Positions 16,413-25,871 are shown, numbered from the stretch's first letter. The stretch is 49,713 nt of DNA from Dehalococcoidales bacterium (GCA_028707255.1 JAQTUQ010000009.1:1-49713); one strand, 5' to 3'. Made by a program: numbers and translations. Notes: generated from the sequence alone by a model not told the origin.

Positions 16413-16859
16413 ATGCGGAATGTCTTAAAATATATTGGCATGATAATCGGAATCGCCGTAGCCGGAGCGGTATTCGGCATACTGTCGGCTTTTATACTCT
16501 CAAGACTGATGGAGGACGGATATGCGGGGTGGGGCGGCCTGGTGGGCGCCATAATGGGGCTGGCGTTCGGCTATCCGGTCGGCGTTTTTCTGGGAATTGT
16601 AATTTTTAAGAGACTGCTGCATTATAAGGGTTCGTTGATACTCGGATTGGTGGGCGTCATCGTCGGAGGAGCTCTGCCCTTTATACTGGCCGAACCCCTG
16701 GGGTTGAATAACTACACGGATTTATTATGGGCTTGCATAATAATAAGCTCTCCCCTGCTGGGCACGGTTGGATTCAACTTACGGAAGAAGACAACGCAAA
16801 ATTCTTCCGTATCATCAGCAAGTCAATCCGACACCATAGAGCCCGATGGACAGGCTTAG
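16413..16859 (+). CDS. Four-helix membrane protein, unknown
   Basis: 148 residues from the ATG; a TTG six codons upstream is also open, but the -10-like sequence overlaps it. Four hydrophobic segments are visible: YIGMIIGIAVAGAVFGILSA, a Gly-rich GGLVGAIMGLAFGYPVGVFL, GSLILGLVGVIVGGALPFIL and LLWACIIISSPLLGTVGF. The C-terminal 30 residues are polar. The glycine-rich helices suggest tight packing. Its stop overlaps the convergent neighbour by four bases. No family recognised. Confidence 0.65.
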   Translation: MRNVLKYIGMIIGIAVAGAVFGILSAFILSRLMEDGYAGWGGLVGAIMGLAFGYPVGVFLGIVIFKRLLHYKGSLILGLVGVIVGGALPFILAEPLGLNNYTDLLWACIIISSPLLGTVGFNLRKKTTQNSSVSSASQSDTIEPDGQA

Positions 16860-17287
16860 ATAGCCCCGTCGAATACCTGCTTATTAGTAGGGATGATAGT
16901 TTTTCTTCTCAGCCAGATGCCCTCCAGGATAGCAACCAGACCGGGTAAAAGACAGAATATCAGGTCTTTGAATATTTCATAGACATGCCCGTGCTCTATT
17001 CTATCAGGCAGGTAGCTATAGAAGTAGAAAAGCGAAAGTATATATAGAGAACCGGTTATGATGCAGGCTATCCAAAAATATTTCGGCTTACCCATAATAC
17101 CGCCGATAAGCATTGGAATAAGAGCTATGAAGCTTGATACGAAAGCTATCTCAGGTCCCCAGAATAAAGCGCCGCCTTTTCCTGAATCTATCGTTATGGA
17201 TATAAATGATTGTATGAATGCCAGTGTTATCAGGAAAAGGAAAGCCACAACCCCCAGCCATGCTAAAACCTTTAAAAATATTTTCAT
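16856..17287 (-). CDS. Four-helix membrane protein, end of sigma-factor gene group
   Basis: 143 residues with hydrophobic segments at the N-terminus (VLAWLGVVAFLFLITLAFI), around residues 45-65, 70-92 and 105-125. The final 15 residues are polar. It is preceded by the first copy of a 37-base element shared with two other intergenic sites in this group, and by a short coding remnant. GGGGACAATA just before the ATG is a poor ribosome site. No family recognised. Confidence 0.65.
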   Translation of the reverse strand: MKIFLKVLAWLGVVAFLFLITLAFIQSFISITIDSGKGGALFWGPEIAFVSSFIALIPMLIGGIMGKPKYFWIACIITGSLYILSLFYFYSYLPDRIEHGHVYEIFKDLIFCLLPGLVAILEGIWLRRKTIIPTNKQVFDGAI

Positions 17288-17293
17288 TATTGT

Positions 17294-17330
17294 CCCCTTG
17301 CCAAACCCTTTGACATAGATGTCTAACCCA
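17294..17330. repeat. Sigma-group intergenic element, copy 1
   Basis: CCAAACCCTTTGACATAGA then TGTCTAACCC. It contains the imperfect dyad TTTGACA-N4-TGTCTAA at 17309-17326. Just beyond, at 17325-17352, the minus strand encodes PRVDAVIMG and a stop, matching the RVDAVIRD end of the putative anti-sigma gene, so the unit was copied together with a gene end. Confidence 0.65.
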
Positions 17331-17390
17331 TTATGACGGCATCAACCCTGGGAATTCCTGTTGAGTCGGGGTAAACCGGTTTTGCAGCGT

Positions 17391-18014
17391 TCAATCGATC
17401 ATATTACTGGCGATTAATTGTTCCAAATTATCCCACGAAGCCCTGGCTTCTGTTTTATCAATTTGAGTGTACATTTGACGGGGGATATTTTCTAACATCC
17501 CGGTCGGCAGGTGAATAGCAACTCTGTTCTTTTCCATTTCGTTTCCGAATTGAACGGAATAAGTCGTCGCCCCCCAATAAAGTATCAGGGGTTCCTCGTT
17601 ATCGGTAATATAACCTTTTTCAACTGCATGTTGCCTTGCGCTTTCCATGTAACTGCTGGGGGCATTCCCGTCGCTGAATTCCAATACCGGTTGCAGGTCT
17701 TTGCAGGCTGGTACGATTATATGTCCCGCAGACTCCCCGTTTTTTAAGACCGTATATTCATATGCTATCGCCTGAGTTGCATCCGCCACATAGCGGTAAA
17801 TAACGGGAGCGCTCAGTTCGGCTCCTTCCCATGAGGGGATATACGAAATCGAATTATTCATCCAGTACAAAGCTGCAGCGTCACTTTCGCTTTGACTGAC
17901 CCTGTTTTCATCGGTTAAAACGACTTTGTCCGAGAAGAACTGGCACCCCGTAACCGGGGATATACAGGCTACCGTTACTAAGGCAAGCACCAAAAATAAT
18001 TTTAATTTTTTCAT
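17391..18014 (-). CDS. Lipoprotein of the sigma-factor gene group
   Basis: 207 residues from the ATG chosen here, which has GGAGG five bases upstream; an upstream start six codons earlier lacks this. The lipoprotein signal MKKLKLFLVLALVTVACISPVTGC ends at Cys 24. The exported domain of about 180 residues has no motif I can name; segments such as YEYTVLKNGESAGHIIVPA and PLILYWGATTYSVQFG suggest a beta-rich fold. It follows the putative anti-sigma gene by 36 bases and is probably co-transcribed. It might sense or respond to an envelope signal, which is inference from context only. Confidence 0.7.
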   Translation of the reverse strand: MKKLKLFLVLALVTVACISPVTGCQFFSDKVVLTDENRVSQSESDAAALYWMNNSISYIPSWEGAELSAPVIYRYVADATQAIAYEYTVLKNGESAGHIIVPACKDLQPVLEFSDGNAPSSYMESARQHAVEKGYITDNEEPLILYWGATTYSVQFGNEMEKNRVAIHLPTGMLENIPRQMYTQIDKTEARASWDNLEQLIASNMID

Positions 18015-18020
18015 CTTAAC

Positions 18021-18058
18021 CTCCCTTCCCAAACCCTTTGACAGCGATGTCTAATCCC
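18021..18058. repeat. Sigma-group intergenic element, copy 2
   Basis: CCCAAACCCTTTGACAGCGA then TGTCTAATCCC. The dyad TTTGACA-N4-TGTCTAA is at 18037-18054 and overlaps the stop codon of the putative anti-sigma gene. Confidence 0.65.
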
Positions 18059-19253
18059 TTATGACGGCATCAACCCTAGAAATAAAATCTTCCGTATCGG
18101 TTATCGCATTTTCATATTCGAAATAGGCTGTTCCCTCGAAAACATATACCGGTTGAAGATAGTCCGTGTTTCCTTTGGTATATTGAATGGAAATGTTTTT
18201 TATTTTCAGCTTTTTAAAACCCATTTGATTCACCATGCAAATGAGTGTATTCGAGTTGGTCCCCAGTCTCCCTTCGAGATAATTTTCAAGAATATTTAAA
18301 GCTTCACCTGGTGCAATTATATCGACATAGGTATATATTTCGTAATTCGGCAGGTTAATATCTGCTCTGATGATTTTTCCGTTATCACCGATTACAACAG
18401 AGGCGGCGCTGCTATAAAGCCTATAACCATTTAGTGCGCCTTTAAACTTTACGGTTGTTCCCACTGAGTATTGGTCTATCACCGAGTTGGTAACTTTATC
18501 GATTTCCTGGACATCCATGTATGATTTTGTTTCGATATCGAGTATGTTTTCGGGAGTCAATCCACAGGATTCCAGCCAGCCGATGGCTATCGTTATACAT
18601 TCTTCGTCGGTAGGCAGATTTTCCGGCTTGCTCGAATCTGTATCCGTGCGAAAACTTATACTGCCATTGAGTTTGATTTCAAGGGTCGCGGTACCATTTT
18701 TATAGGAATAAACAGACCTTGTATCCCCGACCAGCGGAACCGCATCTCCTTCATTGAAACCGCATTGCAGTGCGATGTTCAGGGCATATACATCATCGAC
18801 TACAGTCTTATTTTCTATATAGACCGCAAGTGAGTCCACTACTGTCGGCAATTCGGTTTCCAAAATAAATTCGATATCATACGGCTCCGGTACGATTCCG
18901 ACTCCTCCTACTCCTTCGAACACCCAGGGAAGAAAAATCGAACTCGTAGTGGTTTCAGTTTTAGTGTTTGTTGTAGTAGTCCCCGAAACCTTCGTAGTTG
19001 TCGACGGGGTACTGCCCATTCCGAAGAACATCGGGCTTAATATTACACCTCCGATTACCAGCACGGCTAATACTGCAAGAGCGGGGGCAAATACCCTGTT
19101 GCGATAAAAAAAATATTTTATACCGGAATTATTTTTTTTAGATGTCGCTTTTATTACGGCATTATTCCACCATTGTGCCGTAGGTTCTTTAATATCGACC
19201 TCTTTATTAAACAGTTCGCGAATTTCCTGTTCGAGATAATTGTTCTCCATCAT
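18051..19253 (-). CDS. Putative membrane-anchored anti-sigma factor
   Basis: 400 residues. A cytoplasmic N-terminal part of about 50 residues (LEQEIRELFNKEVDIKEPTAQWW) is followed by one membrane helix (VFAPALAVLAVLVIGGVILSP), a Thr/Ser-rich linker, and a 290-residue outside domain. Its ATG overlaps the TGA of the ECF sigma gene (ATGA), the usual arrangement for a sigma/anti-sigma pair. The N-terminal part has no zinc-binding HxxxCxxC, so it is not a ZAS-type factor. The outside domain is unrecognised; the C-terminal YLQPVYVFEGTAYFEY suggests a YkPVY-type beta domain. The role is inferred from topology and coupling. Confidence 0.7.
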   Translation of the reverse strand: MMENNYLEQEIRELFNKEVDIKEPTAQWWNNAVIKATSKKNNSGIKYFFYRNRVFAPALAVLAVLVIGGVILSPMFFGMGSTPSTTTKVSGTTTTNTKTETTTSSIFLPWVFEGVGGVGIVPEPYDIEFILETELPTVVDSLAVYIENKTVVDDVYALNIALQCGFNEGDAVPLVGDTRSVYSYKNGTATLEIKLNGSISFRTDTDSSKPENLPTDEECITIAIGWLESCGLTPENILDIETKSYMDVQEIDKVTNSVIDQYSVGTTVKFKGALNGYRLYSSAASVVIGDNGKIIRADINLPNYEIYTYVDIIAPGEALNILENYLEGRLGTNSNTLICMVNQMGFKKLKIKNISIQYTKGNTDYLQPVYVFEGTAYFEYENAITDTEDFISRVDAVIRD

Positions 19254-19819
19254 ATTGCCTCCCTGACGAGGGATTCCTCTCCGCCGCTCAGTATTTCGTG
19301 CAACCGGTCTAAGGCACGGCTCAGACGCGATTTTATTGTCCCTTCGCGCGTATCGGTTACTTTCGCGATTTCGGGTACGGTTAATTCTGTAAAGTAGCGA
19401 AGTATAATCACCTCTTTTTGTTCAGGAGATAACAGTGCCAGGGCCTTTACCAATTCGTGATGGTCTTCGTTGTGAATCATCAGTTCATCCGTATCGTCTG
19501 ACTCCGTAATTTCAGCAGCTTCATCAAGGGGGACAGTAATGAATTTCTTTTTTCTGAGTTGTTGCTTTGATTCGTTCACAACGATTCGTATCAGCCATGC
19601 TCTGATGCTTTGGCTATCGTGCAGCGATGAGAGGTGTTTCCACATTTTTATTATGGTTTCCTGTACCGCTTCTTCAGCCGCAGGGCTGTCTTTCAGTATC
19701 AGATAGGCTGTACCGAATAATAACCTCTGGTATTGCCCTACAAGTACGCAGAAAGCGTCTTCGTCACCGCTTCGACTTCTCTCAATGAGATCTTCTTCAC
19801 AATCTACCGCATTGTTCAT
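19250..19819 (-). CDS. ECF (sigma-70 family) RNA polymerase sigma factor
   Basis: 189 residues. Region 2 reads DAFCVLVGQYQRLLFGTAYLILKDSPAAEEAVQETIIKMW, then RAWLIRIVVNESKQQLRKKK. Region 4 reads ALALLSPEQKEVIILRYFTELTVPEIAKVTDTREGTIKSRLSRALDRL, with the -35 reading helix-turn-helix. AGGAG is 8 bases before the ATG. The gene overlaps the membrane-anchored partner downstream. A GGAAC-N16-GCATCT sequence upstream could be an autoregulated ECF promoter. The target genes are unknown but probably include this group. Confidence 0.92.
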   Translation of the reverse strand: MNNAVDCEEDLIERSRSGDEDAFCVLVGQYQRLLFGTAYLILKDSPAAEEAVQETIIKMWKHLSSLHDSQSIRAWLIRIVVNESKQQLRKKKFITVPLDEAAEITESDDTDELMIHNEDHHELVKALALLSPEQKEVIILRYFTELTVPEIAKVTDTREGTIKSRLSRALDRLHEILSGGEESLVREAI

Positions 19820-19843
19820 ATCGGAATTCTCCTGACACTATAT

Positions 19844-19870
19844 AGATGCAGGATTTTAGCGAATCGTTCC
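19844..19870 (-). promoter_or_regulatory. Possible ECF-type promoter before the sigma gene
   Basis: On the minus strand GGAAC is followed after 16 bases by GCATCT, about 25 bases before the start codon. GGAAC is a common ECF -35 core; the -10 is not diagnostic. Inference. Confidence 0.3.
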
Positions 19871-19909
19871 ATTTCTCTTATAGAAATGATATTCCCGAAT
19901 CTTTTTATC

Positions 19910-19946
19910 CTCCTTGTCAAGCCCTTTGATATAGTTGTCTAATCCC
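19910..19946. repeat. Sigma-group intergenic element, copy 3
   Basis: CCTTGTCAAGCCCTTTGATA then TAGTTGTCTAATCCC. The dyad TTTGATA-N4-TGTCTAA is at 19925-19942. It lies between the 144-residue membrane protein gene and the sigma gene. Confidence 0.6.
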
Positions 19947-20381
19947 TCATAAACCGGCATTCTCCGGCAGTTGTTCGCTCTCTTGTGCGGGGTCATTAAA
20001 TCTTGCTTTAAGCTGGACCAGCGCGACGCTGATTATACCGAAGCTGCATGCCAGTAACATCAATCCGAAAATATGCAGGGTTGGGATGTCAAAATAACCC
20101 GTACGTATTATTTGTACGGTAATAAGAGCGGAGAGAACGGTAATTACAAATCCCAACAGGATATTAAATATGGCATAAGCGGTGCGGGCTTTCAATTGCA
20201 GCAATCCGCAAATTACGATTGCCAGCCCTGTAAGCGCCAGGGCAACTTCGAAAATGGAGTTCTGTGGAATAAAATCTATCAGCCTTCCGTTTGACGAAAT
20301 ATGTTCTTTTTCGATTAGCATGAAAAAACAGGGAGGTATAGCCGATAACCCGAAAATTACCTGTAATATATTTAAAGCCAT
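19947..20381 (-). CDS. Four-helix membrane protein upstream of the sigma gene
   Basis: 144 residues. Four hydrophobic segments are spaced over the chain: LQVIFGLSAIPPCFFML, IFEVALALTGLAIVICGLLQL, AIFNILLGFVITVLSALITV and IFGLMLLACSFGIISVALVQL. The repeated end Q-L-K-A-R after helices two and four suggests an internal duplication of a two-helix hairpin. The gene is 18 bases after the previous membrane protein gene. GGAGG precedes the ATG. No family recognised. Confidence 0.65.
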   Translation of the reverse strand: MALNILQVIFGLSAIPPCFFMLIEKEHISSNGRLIDFIPQNSIFEVALALTGLAIVICGLLQLKARTAYAIFNILLGFVITVLSALITVQIIRTGYFDIPTLHIFGLMLLACSFGIISVALVQLKARFNDPAQESEQLPENAGL

Positions 20382-20399
20382 AATCTACCTCCGGCTCTT

Positions 20400-20840
20400 T
20401 TATCTTTTTTTACTTTCATTTGGAGAGTAAGCCATCTGCCTGTAGCGCAGGTTTCCGAAGTATATAAATAGCGCGCCGCAAATCAGAAATATACTTAACA
20501 TAATGTAATTGGATGGCAGATAATACGGTTCTAATCCGGCAACGTGATATACATAGAATTTGATAAGGATGTTGAATGCCATCAACGATGAAACAACTCC
20601 GATAGTCATTAAAGTGTAGCCGACCTTTTTGCAGCGGAAAGACCAGGTTATGCCGCCGATAAAAGTATAGTATCCCAGGAATTGCGATGAAAGAATGAAC
20701 TCCAGCACTCCGCCCATATCAAGCAGGTTGAGAGGAACGAAAGATAATGCCAGATGTAAAGTCCACAGGATGATAACGCTGGTCCAGAAGCGGTGTGTTT
20801 TTATCCACTTAAGTACAAAGTTAAATATTTCATTATTCAT
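20400..20840 (-). CDS. Four-helix membrane protein, first of the sigma-factor gene group
   Basis: 146 residues. Helices: FWTSVIILWTLHLALSFVPL, FLGYYTFIGGITWSF, MTIGVVSSLMAFNILIKFYVY and NYIMLSIFLICGALFIYFG, followed by a short basic tail. It is the first gene of the run ending at 16856. An extended -10 sequence lies about 85 bases upstream. No family recognised. Confidence 0.65.
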   Translation of the reverse strand: MNNEIFNFVLKWIKTHRFWTSVIILWTLHLALSFVPLNLLDMGGVLEFILSSQFLGYYTFIGGITWSFRCKKVGYTLMTIGVVSSLMAFNILIKFYVYHVAGLEPYYLPSNYIMLSIFLICGALFIYFGNLRYRQMAYSPNESKKR

Positions 20841-20924
20841 CAGCGAATAATCCTTTGCCTGTTTTAATGCCTCTATATAGTAAAACGCCGTTTTAGAGAT
20901 AAGGTTGCATTAATATCTTATCGG

Positions 20925-20933
20925 ATTATACCA
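20925..20933 (-). promoter_or_regulatory. Extended -10 promoter of the sigma gene group
   Basis: TGGTATAAT on the minus strand, about 85 bases before the 20840 start. No convincing -35 hexamer. Confidence 0.45.
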
Positions 20934-21109
20934 CTAAATAATTAACAAATAATTGCATAGATATAGATTACGATAAAAAATTTTTAAAATTATATTTTTC
21001 GGATCGAATAGGATTTATTTTGGCAGGCAGTGATAGATATTATGTCAAGTATGTTCAGGAAGGATTTCACAGGGGGATATTACCGTAGCGATATTACATG
21101 GATAAGTAA

Positions 21110-21137
21110 ATGTCAAAGGGATGTCCACGGATATGTC
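21110..21137. repeat. Cluster of three ATGTC pentamers, 11-12 bp period
   Basis: ATGTC at 21110, 21121 and 21133. Same layout as the TTGTC clusters. Confidence 0.4.
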
Positions 21138-21163
21138 TATGGTAAAAAAGCGAGAAAAATGTT

Positions 21164-21239
<76 letters not shown>

Positions 21240-21250
21240 CCTCTTTTTTA

Positions 21251-21325
21251 TGGAGCGGAAGACGAGATTCGAACTCGCGACCTCCTCCTTGGCAAGGAGG
21301 CATTCTACCGCTGAACTACTTCCGC
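21251..21325 (-). tRNA. tRNA-Gly (anticodon GCC)
   Basis: Acceptor GCGGAAG pairs with CTTCCGC; anticodon stem and loop CCTCCTTGCCAAGGAGG; T arm GCGAGTTCGAATCTCGT; CCA encoded (21251-21253). Confidence 0.95.
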
Positions 21326-21335
21326 ATGCCCCATT

Positions 21336-21421
21336 TGGTGCCGAGAGAGAGATTTGAACTCTCACAAGCTTACGCTCACTAGCCCCTCAAGCTAGCGTGT
21401 CTGCCATTCCACCATCTCGGC
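21336..21421 (-). tRNA. tRNA-Leu (anticodon GAG)
   Basis: Acceptor GCCGAGA pairs with TCTCGGC; anticodon loop TTGAGGG between CTAGC and GCTAG; a long variable arm GTGAGCGTAAGCTTGT; CCA encoded (21336-21338). Confidence 0.95.
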
Positions 21422-21422
21422 A

Positions 21423-21499
21423 TGGCAGGAGTGAGAGGATTCGAACCCCTGACCGACGGTTTTGGAGACCGCTGCTCTACCGGACTGAGCTACACTCCT
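21423..21499 (-). tRNA. tRNA-Trp (anticodon CCA)
   Basis: Acceptor AGGAGTG pairs with CACTCCT, G discriminator; anticodon loop CTCCAAA between GCGGT and ACCGT; CCA encoded (21423-21425). First of the cluster in transcription order. Confidence 0.95.
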
Positions 21500-21571
21500 A
21501 GGACTCCATCTAGCAGCATTTATGATACTACGAGAATGCCGTAGTTGTCAAAAATAAAACTGCAATTTTTA

Positions 21572-21610
21572 TTGTCAAATCTTTGATAATGAGTTGTCAG
21601 GGTATTTGTC
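21572..21610. repeat. Cluster of four TTGTC-like pentamers, 11-12 bp period
   Basis: TTGTC at 21572, TTGAT at 21583, TTGTC at 21594 and 21606. It lies in the 270-base gap before the M16 peptidase gene, in which no gene is seen. A 10-base inverted pair TTGATAATGA and TCATTATCGA overlaps it. Confidence 0.45.
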
Positions 21611-21773
21611 ACAGGCTTAGCAGGTCATTATCGAATAATCAGATGTTATCCGGTCAACCCTATTCTGTATATCATCCAACATAATAGGCATTCCAATTAA
21701 TCCTTATCGGTACCTGTTGGCACTCTTTATGTCATCTCTGATAAAATAACTTCAAATGAAAGGGGGTGCCCTG

Positions 21774-23039
21774 TTGTATCGTAAAACAGTACTGGATAAC
21801 GGATTGAGAATAGTCACAGATAGCATGCCGCAAACGAATTCGGTTTCCATCTGTATCTTTGCCGGAGTCGGTTCGAGGTACGAAAAGGATAAGATTGCCG
21901 GCGTTTCTCATTTTATCGAACACCTGATGTTTCGTGGAACCGAAAAACGTCCGGAATCCAGGTTGATTTCGGAAGCCATCGAGGGTGTCGGAGGTGTATT
22001 AAACGGCGGAACAGATAAAGAGGTCACCGTGTACTGGTGCAAGGTGCCGGCTGCTCACTTTACAAGGGCTGTGGATGTGCTTTCCGATATGCTGCTGAAT
22101 GCGCGTTTCGACCCGGCGGATATGGAAAAGGAGCGCCAAATCATCATCGAAGAAATCAAGATGACACATGATGCTCCCGACCAGAGGGTAAATCACCTGA
22201 TAGACCGGTCTTTGTGGTACGGAAGTCCGCTGGGGAGAGATGTTGCCGGAAGTAAAAAAACGGTATCGGCAATCACACGCGAAGATATCCTTGCATATAT
22301 GAAATTAAGTTATCTGCCGTCCAATGCCGTAGTTGCCGTTGCCGGAAATATCAGTCACGACGAAGTTGTGCAGGCTATTAACGATTACCTTGGCGGTTGG
22401 GATAACAGGCAGCATTTTCACAAGTTTAAAACATACAAGTTGAAAGAATGCCCGCCGGTAAAAATAGAAAAAAGGAAAATAGAGCAGGCGCACCTCTGCC
22501 TGGCGTTGCCCGGTTTATCCAGGTTCGATTCGAAGCGCTATCACCTCGATGTGCTGAATATCATACTGGGAGAGGGTATGAGCAGCCGTCTCTTCACCGA
22601 AGTGCGGGATAAACTGGGGTTGGCTTATACGATTGCCAGTTATGCCGAGCACCTGTCCGATACCGGCTCTTTAATTGTCTATGCCGGAGTGGAGCCTAAA
22701 AAATTATCGACGGCTATTACGGTAATTGCGGAGCAGATGTCTATTTTTAAGGAACAGAAGGTTTCGGATGAGGAGCTTATAAAAGCGAGAGAGATGGCTA
22801 AAGGCAGGCTGCTTTTAAGGATGGAAGAAAACCGCCACGTTGCCAGCTGGCTGGGGACACAGGAGATTCTCAACAACCGCATTCTCACCGTGGATGATGT
22901 AGTTGCTATCATAGATGCGGTTAGCGCCGAAGACATCCGTCAAATCGCTAAAGAATTGATGTTATCAGACCTGCTTAAATTAGCGGTCGTCGGACCGGTT
23001 AACAGGGACGAACCGCTGGAGGGGTTGCTCCGTTTATAG
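21774..23039 (+). CDS. M16 family zinc peptidase
   Basis: 421 residues from a TTG start, preferred because AGGGGGTG is 7 bases before it; an ATG six codons upstream is open but its codons overlap that ribosome site. The inverted zinc motif H-F-I-E-H lies about 46 residues in (residues 46-50), and the third ligand Glu is in GTDKEVTVYW or nearby. DKLGLAYTIASYAEHLSDTGSLIVYAG is the R/Y-type C-terminal block that completes the active site from the second domain. Single-chain M16B enzymes of about 420 residues act as dimers on unfolded peptides in the cytoplasm. No signal peptide is visible. It stands alone. Confidence 0.9.
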   Translation: MYRKTVLDNGLRIVTDSMPQTNSVSICIFAGVGSRYEKDKIAGVSHFIEHLMFRGTEKRPESRLISEAIEGVGGVLNGGTDKEVTVYWCKVPAAHFTRAVDVLSDMLLNARFDPADMEKERQIIIEEIKMTHDAPDQRVNHLIDRSLWYGSPLGRDVAGSKKTVSAITREDILAYMKLSYLPSNAVVAVAGNISHDEVVQAINDYLGGWDNRQHFHKFKTYKLKECPPVKIEKRKIEQAHLCLALPGLSRFDSKRYHLDVLNIILGEGMSSRLFTEVRDKLGLAYTIASYAEHLSDTGSLIVYAGVEPKKLSTAITVIAEQMSIFKEQKVSDEELIKAREMAKGRLLLRMEENRHVASWLGTQEILNNRILTVDDVVAIIDAVSAEDIRQIAKELMLSDLLKLAVVGPVNRDEPLEGLLRL

Positions 23040-23049
23040 TTAAGTTCAG

Positions 23050-23078
23050 CCCTTGACAGTACTGTCAAGGGGTCTTTT
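23050..23078 (+). terminator. Perfect palindrome terminator after the M16 gene
   Basis: CCCTTGACAGT and its exact complement ACTGTCAAGGG form a 22-base perfect palindrome (23050-23071), followed by GTCTTTT. The arm CCCTTGACA is the same as that around the HTH gene start at 15446, so it may also be a protein-binding site. Confidence 0.6.
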
Positions 23079-23093
23079 ATAAAATAAAGTGAT

Positions 23094-23120
23094 GGCGGAC
23101 GGGCCATGCCCGTCCCTACG
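23094..23120 (-). repeat. REP-like hairpin upstream of the transposase
   Basis: On the minus strand: CGTAG, then GGACGGGC-ATG-GCCCGTCC, then GCC (27 bases). Eight-pair stem with three-base loop. It lies 60 bases before the transposase start in opposite orientation to the copy inside the gene. Confidence 0.75.
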
Positions 23121-23180
23121 AATTTTTACATCTTATATAAAATATAACCTCTACTTGATTTATCGTTGTGAGGAAATAGA

Positions 23181-23657
23181 TTGGATTTACCAATACGTAA
23201 AAAGTTAAGGTTAAGGGACTACGATTATTCACAGGGTGGCGTTTATTTCATAACAATATGCACTAAAAACAAAAACCCTATTTTATGGGATTCAAGCGTA
23301 GGGACGACCATTGGTCGTCCGCCCCTGTCACGCATTGGACAAGTTATTGATAGTGCTATTAACAATATTCATACGGTTTATCCAACTGTGGAGATTGATA
23401 AATACGTAATTATGCCAAATCATGTGCATATGCTCATCAGTCTTTCCGACAATGACGGTAGGATATTACAAGTTCCCAAAATCGGTAGGGTTATACAACA
23501 TTTGAAAGGATTTGCCAGCAAGCGAATCGGTTATTCTATTTGGCAATCAAGATACTATGACCACATAATTCGCGATGAAAAAGATTACCTCGCACGTTGG
23601 AAATATATCGATGAGAATCCCTTAAAATGGGAAGATGATGAATTATTCGGGCAATAA
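23181..23657 (+). CDS. REP-associated tyrosine transposase (Y1, IS200-like)
   Basis: 158 residues from a TTG with GAGGAAATA upstream. KLRLRDYDYSQGGVYFITICTKN is the N-terminal signature. The HUH-type metal motif is H81-V-H83 in IMPNHVHMLI. The catalytic Tyr is probably one of those in WQSRYYDHIIRDEKDYLARW, and the family ending KYIDENPLKW is present. These single-domain enzymes bind and cut REP hairpins. The residues SVGTTIGRPPL (39-49) are encoded by a hairpin of the same design as the one upstream. No inverted repeats or second IS gene flank it. Confidence 0.88.
   Translation: MDLPIRKKLRLRDYDYSQGGVYFITICTKNKNPILWDSSVGTTIGRPPLSRIGQVIDSAINNIHTVYPTVEIDKYVIMPNHVHMLISLSDNDGRILQVPKIGRVIQHLKGFASKRIGYSIWQSRYYDHIIRDEKDYLARWKYIDENPLKWEDDELFGQ
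23297..23323 (+). repeat. REP-like hairpin inside the transposase coding sequence
   Basis: CGTAG, then GGACGACC-ATT-GGTCGTCC, then GCC (27 bases). Compared with the upstream copy, two stem positions differ on both arms so that pairing is kept. It encodes residues 39-47 in frame. Confidence 0.75.
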
Positions 23658-23734
23658 TCCTAATGGCATTTTTGTATAGCAGAGATGAGTATTGCCTGTC
23701 TTCCATGTTGATAAAATTATCTAATACCGGAGAA

Positions 23735-23769
23735 TAAAAAACAGGCGTGGTTTGTGTGCCACGCCTGTT
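23735..23769 (-). terminator. Intrinsic terminator of groESL
   Basis: AACAGGCGTGG and CCACGCCTGTT form a perfect 11-bp stem with an 8-base loop, with TTTTT following on the minus strand. Confidence 0.88.
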
Positions 23770-23775
23770 TCATCT

Positions 23776-23802
23776 TTGTCTATATCTTGTCTAATCTTTG
23801 TC
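23776..23802. repeat. Three TTGTC pentamers, exact 11-bp period
   Basis: TTGTC at 23776, 23787 and 23798, between the groEL stop codon and its terminator. On the transcript strand they read GACAA. Confidence 0.5.
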
Positions 23803-23808
23803 CAGAGT

Positions 23809-25464
<1,656 letters not shown>

Positions 25465-25486
25465 TTATATTTCTTGAATTATCTGA

Positions 25487-25780
25487 CTAACATTTCTTGG
25501 CCAGGATCTGGCTTTCCGTCAAGATCATATAGTCTTGTCCGTCTATCTTGAGTTCTGTCCCGCCGTATTTGGCGTAAACGACGATATCGCCGACCTTGAC
25601 ATCCATGGCTATTCTCTTGCCGTCATCGGTCATCTTGCCGGGTCCGGCGGCAATTACTTCGCCTTCCATCGGTCTTTCTTTTGCGGTATCCGGAAGGACG
25701 ATTCCCCCCTTGGTCATCTCCTCTCTCTCAATCGGTTTGACGACCACGCGGTCAGCTAACGGTTGTAATTTAATTGCCAT
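25487..25780 (-). CDS. groS: Co-chaperonin GroES (Hsp10)
   Basis: 97 residues. [44 protein letters not shown] contains the mobile loop that contacts GroEL. The C-terminal [28 protein letters not shown] is standard. AGGAGG lies before the ATG. It is first in the groES-groEL operon. Confidence 0.98.
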   Translation of the reverse strand: MAIKLQPLADRVVVKPIEREEMTKGGIVLPDTAKERPMEGEVIAAGPGKMTDDGKRIAMDVKVGDIVVYAKYGGTELKIDGQDYMILTESQILAKKC

Positions 25781-25837
25781 TCATATCCTCCTTTTTTCGA
25801 ATTGATTTTTATTAAACTAACAACGTTTTTCATATTA

Positions 25838-25864
25838 TTAGCAATCTCAAGAGGAGACTGCTAA
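25838..25864 (-). promoter_or_regulatory. CIRCE-like operator (HrcA site) of groESL
   Basis: TTAGCAATC, nine bases, GACTGCTAA. This has the length and spacing of CIRCE (TTAGCACTC-N9-GAGTGCTAA) with one changed base pair position on each arm. It begins about seven bases after the -10, where HrcA would block transcription. The hrcA gene itself is outside the window. Confidence 0.85.
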
Positions 25865-25871
25865 CTTACAT

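Larger units (their letters stand above)
20841..21163. other. Intergenic region upstream of the sigma gene group
   Basis: AT-rich. It contains an extended -10 on the minus strand and a cluster of ATGTC pentamers near 21110. No open frame with a ribosome site was seen. Confidence 0.5.

Noticed and set aside
23041-23700. Complete IS200/IS605 insertion sequence
   Set aside because: Only the REP-associated Y1 transposase is present; no tnpB and no IS ends. The hairpins fit REP elements better.
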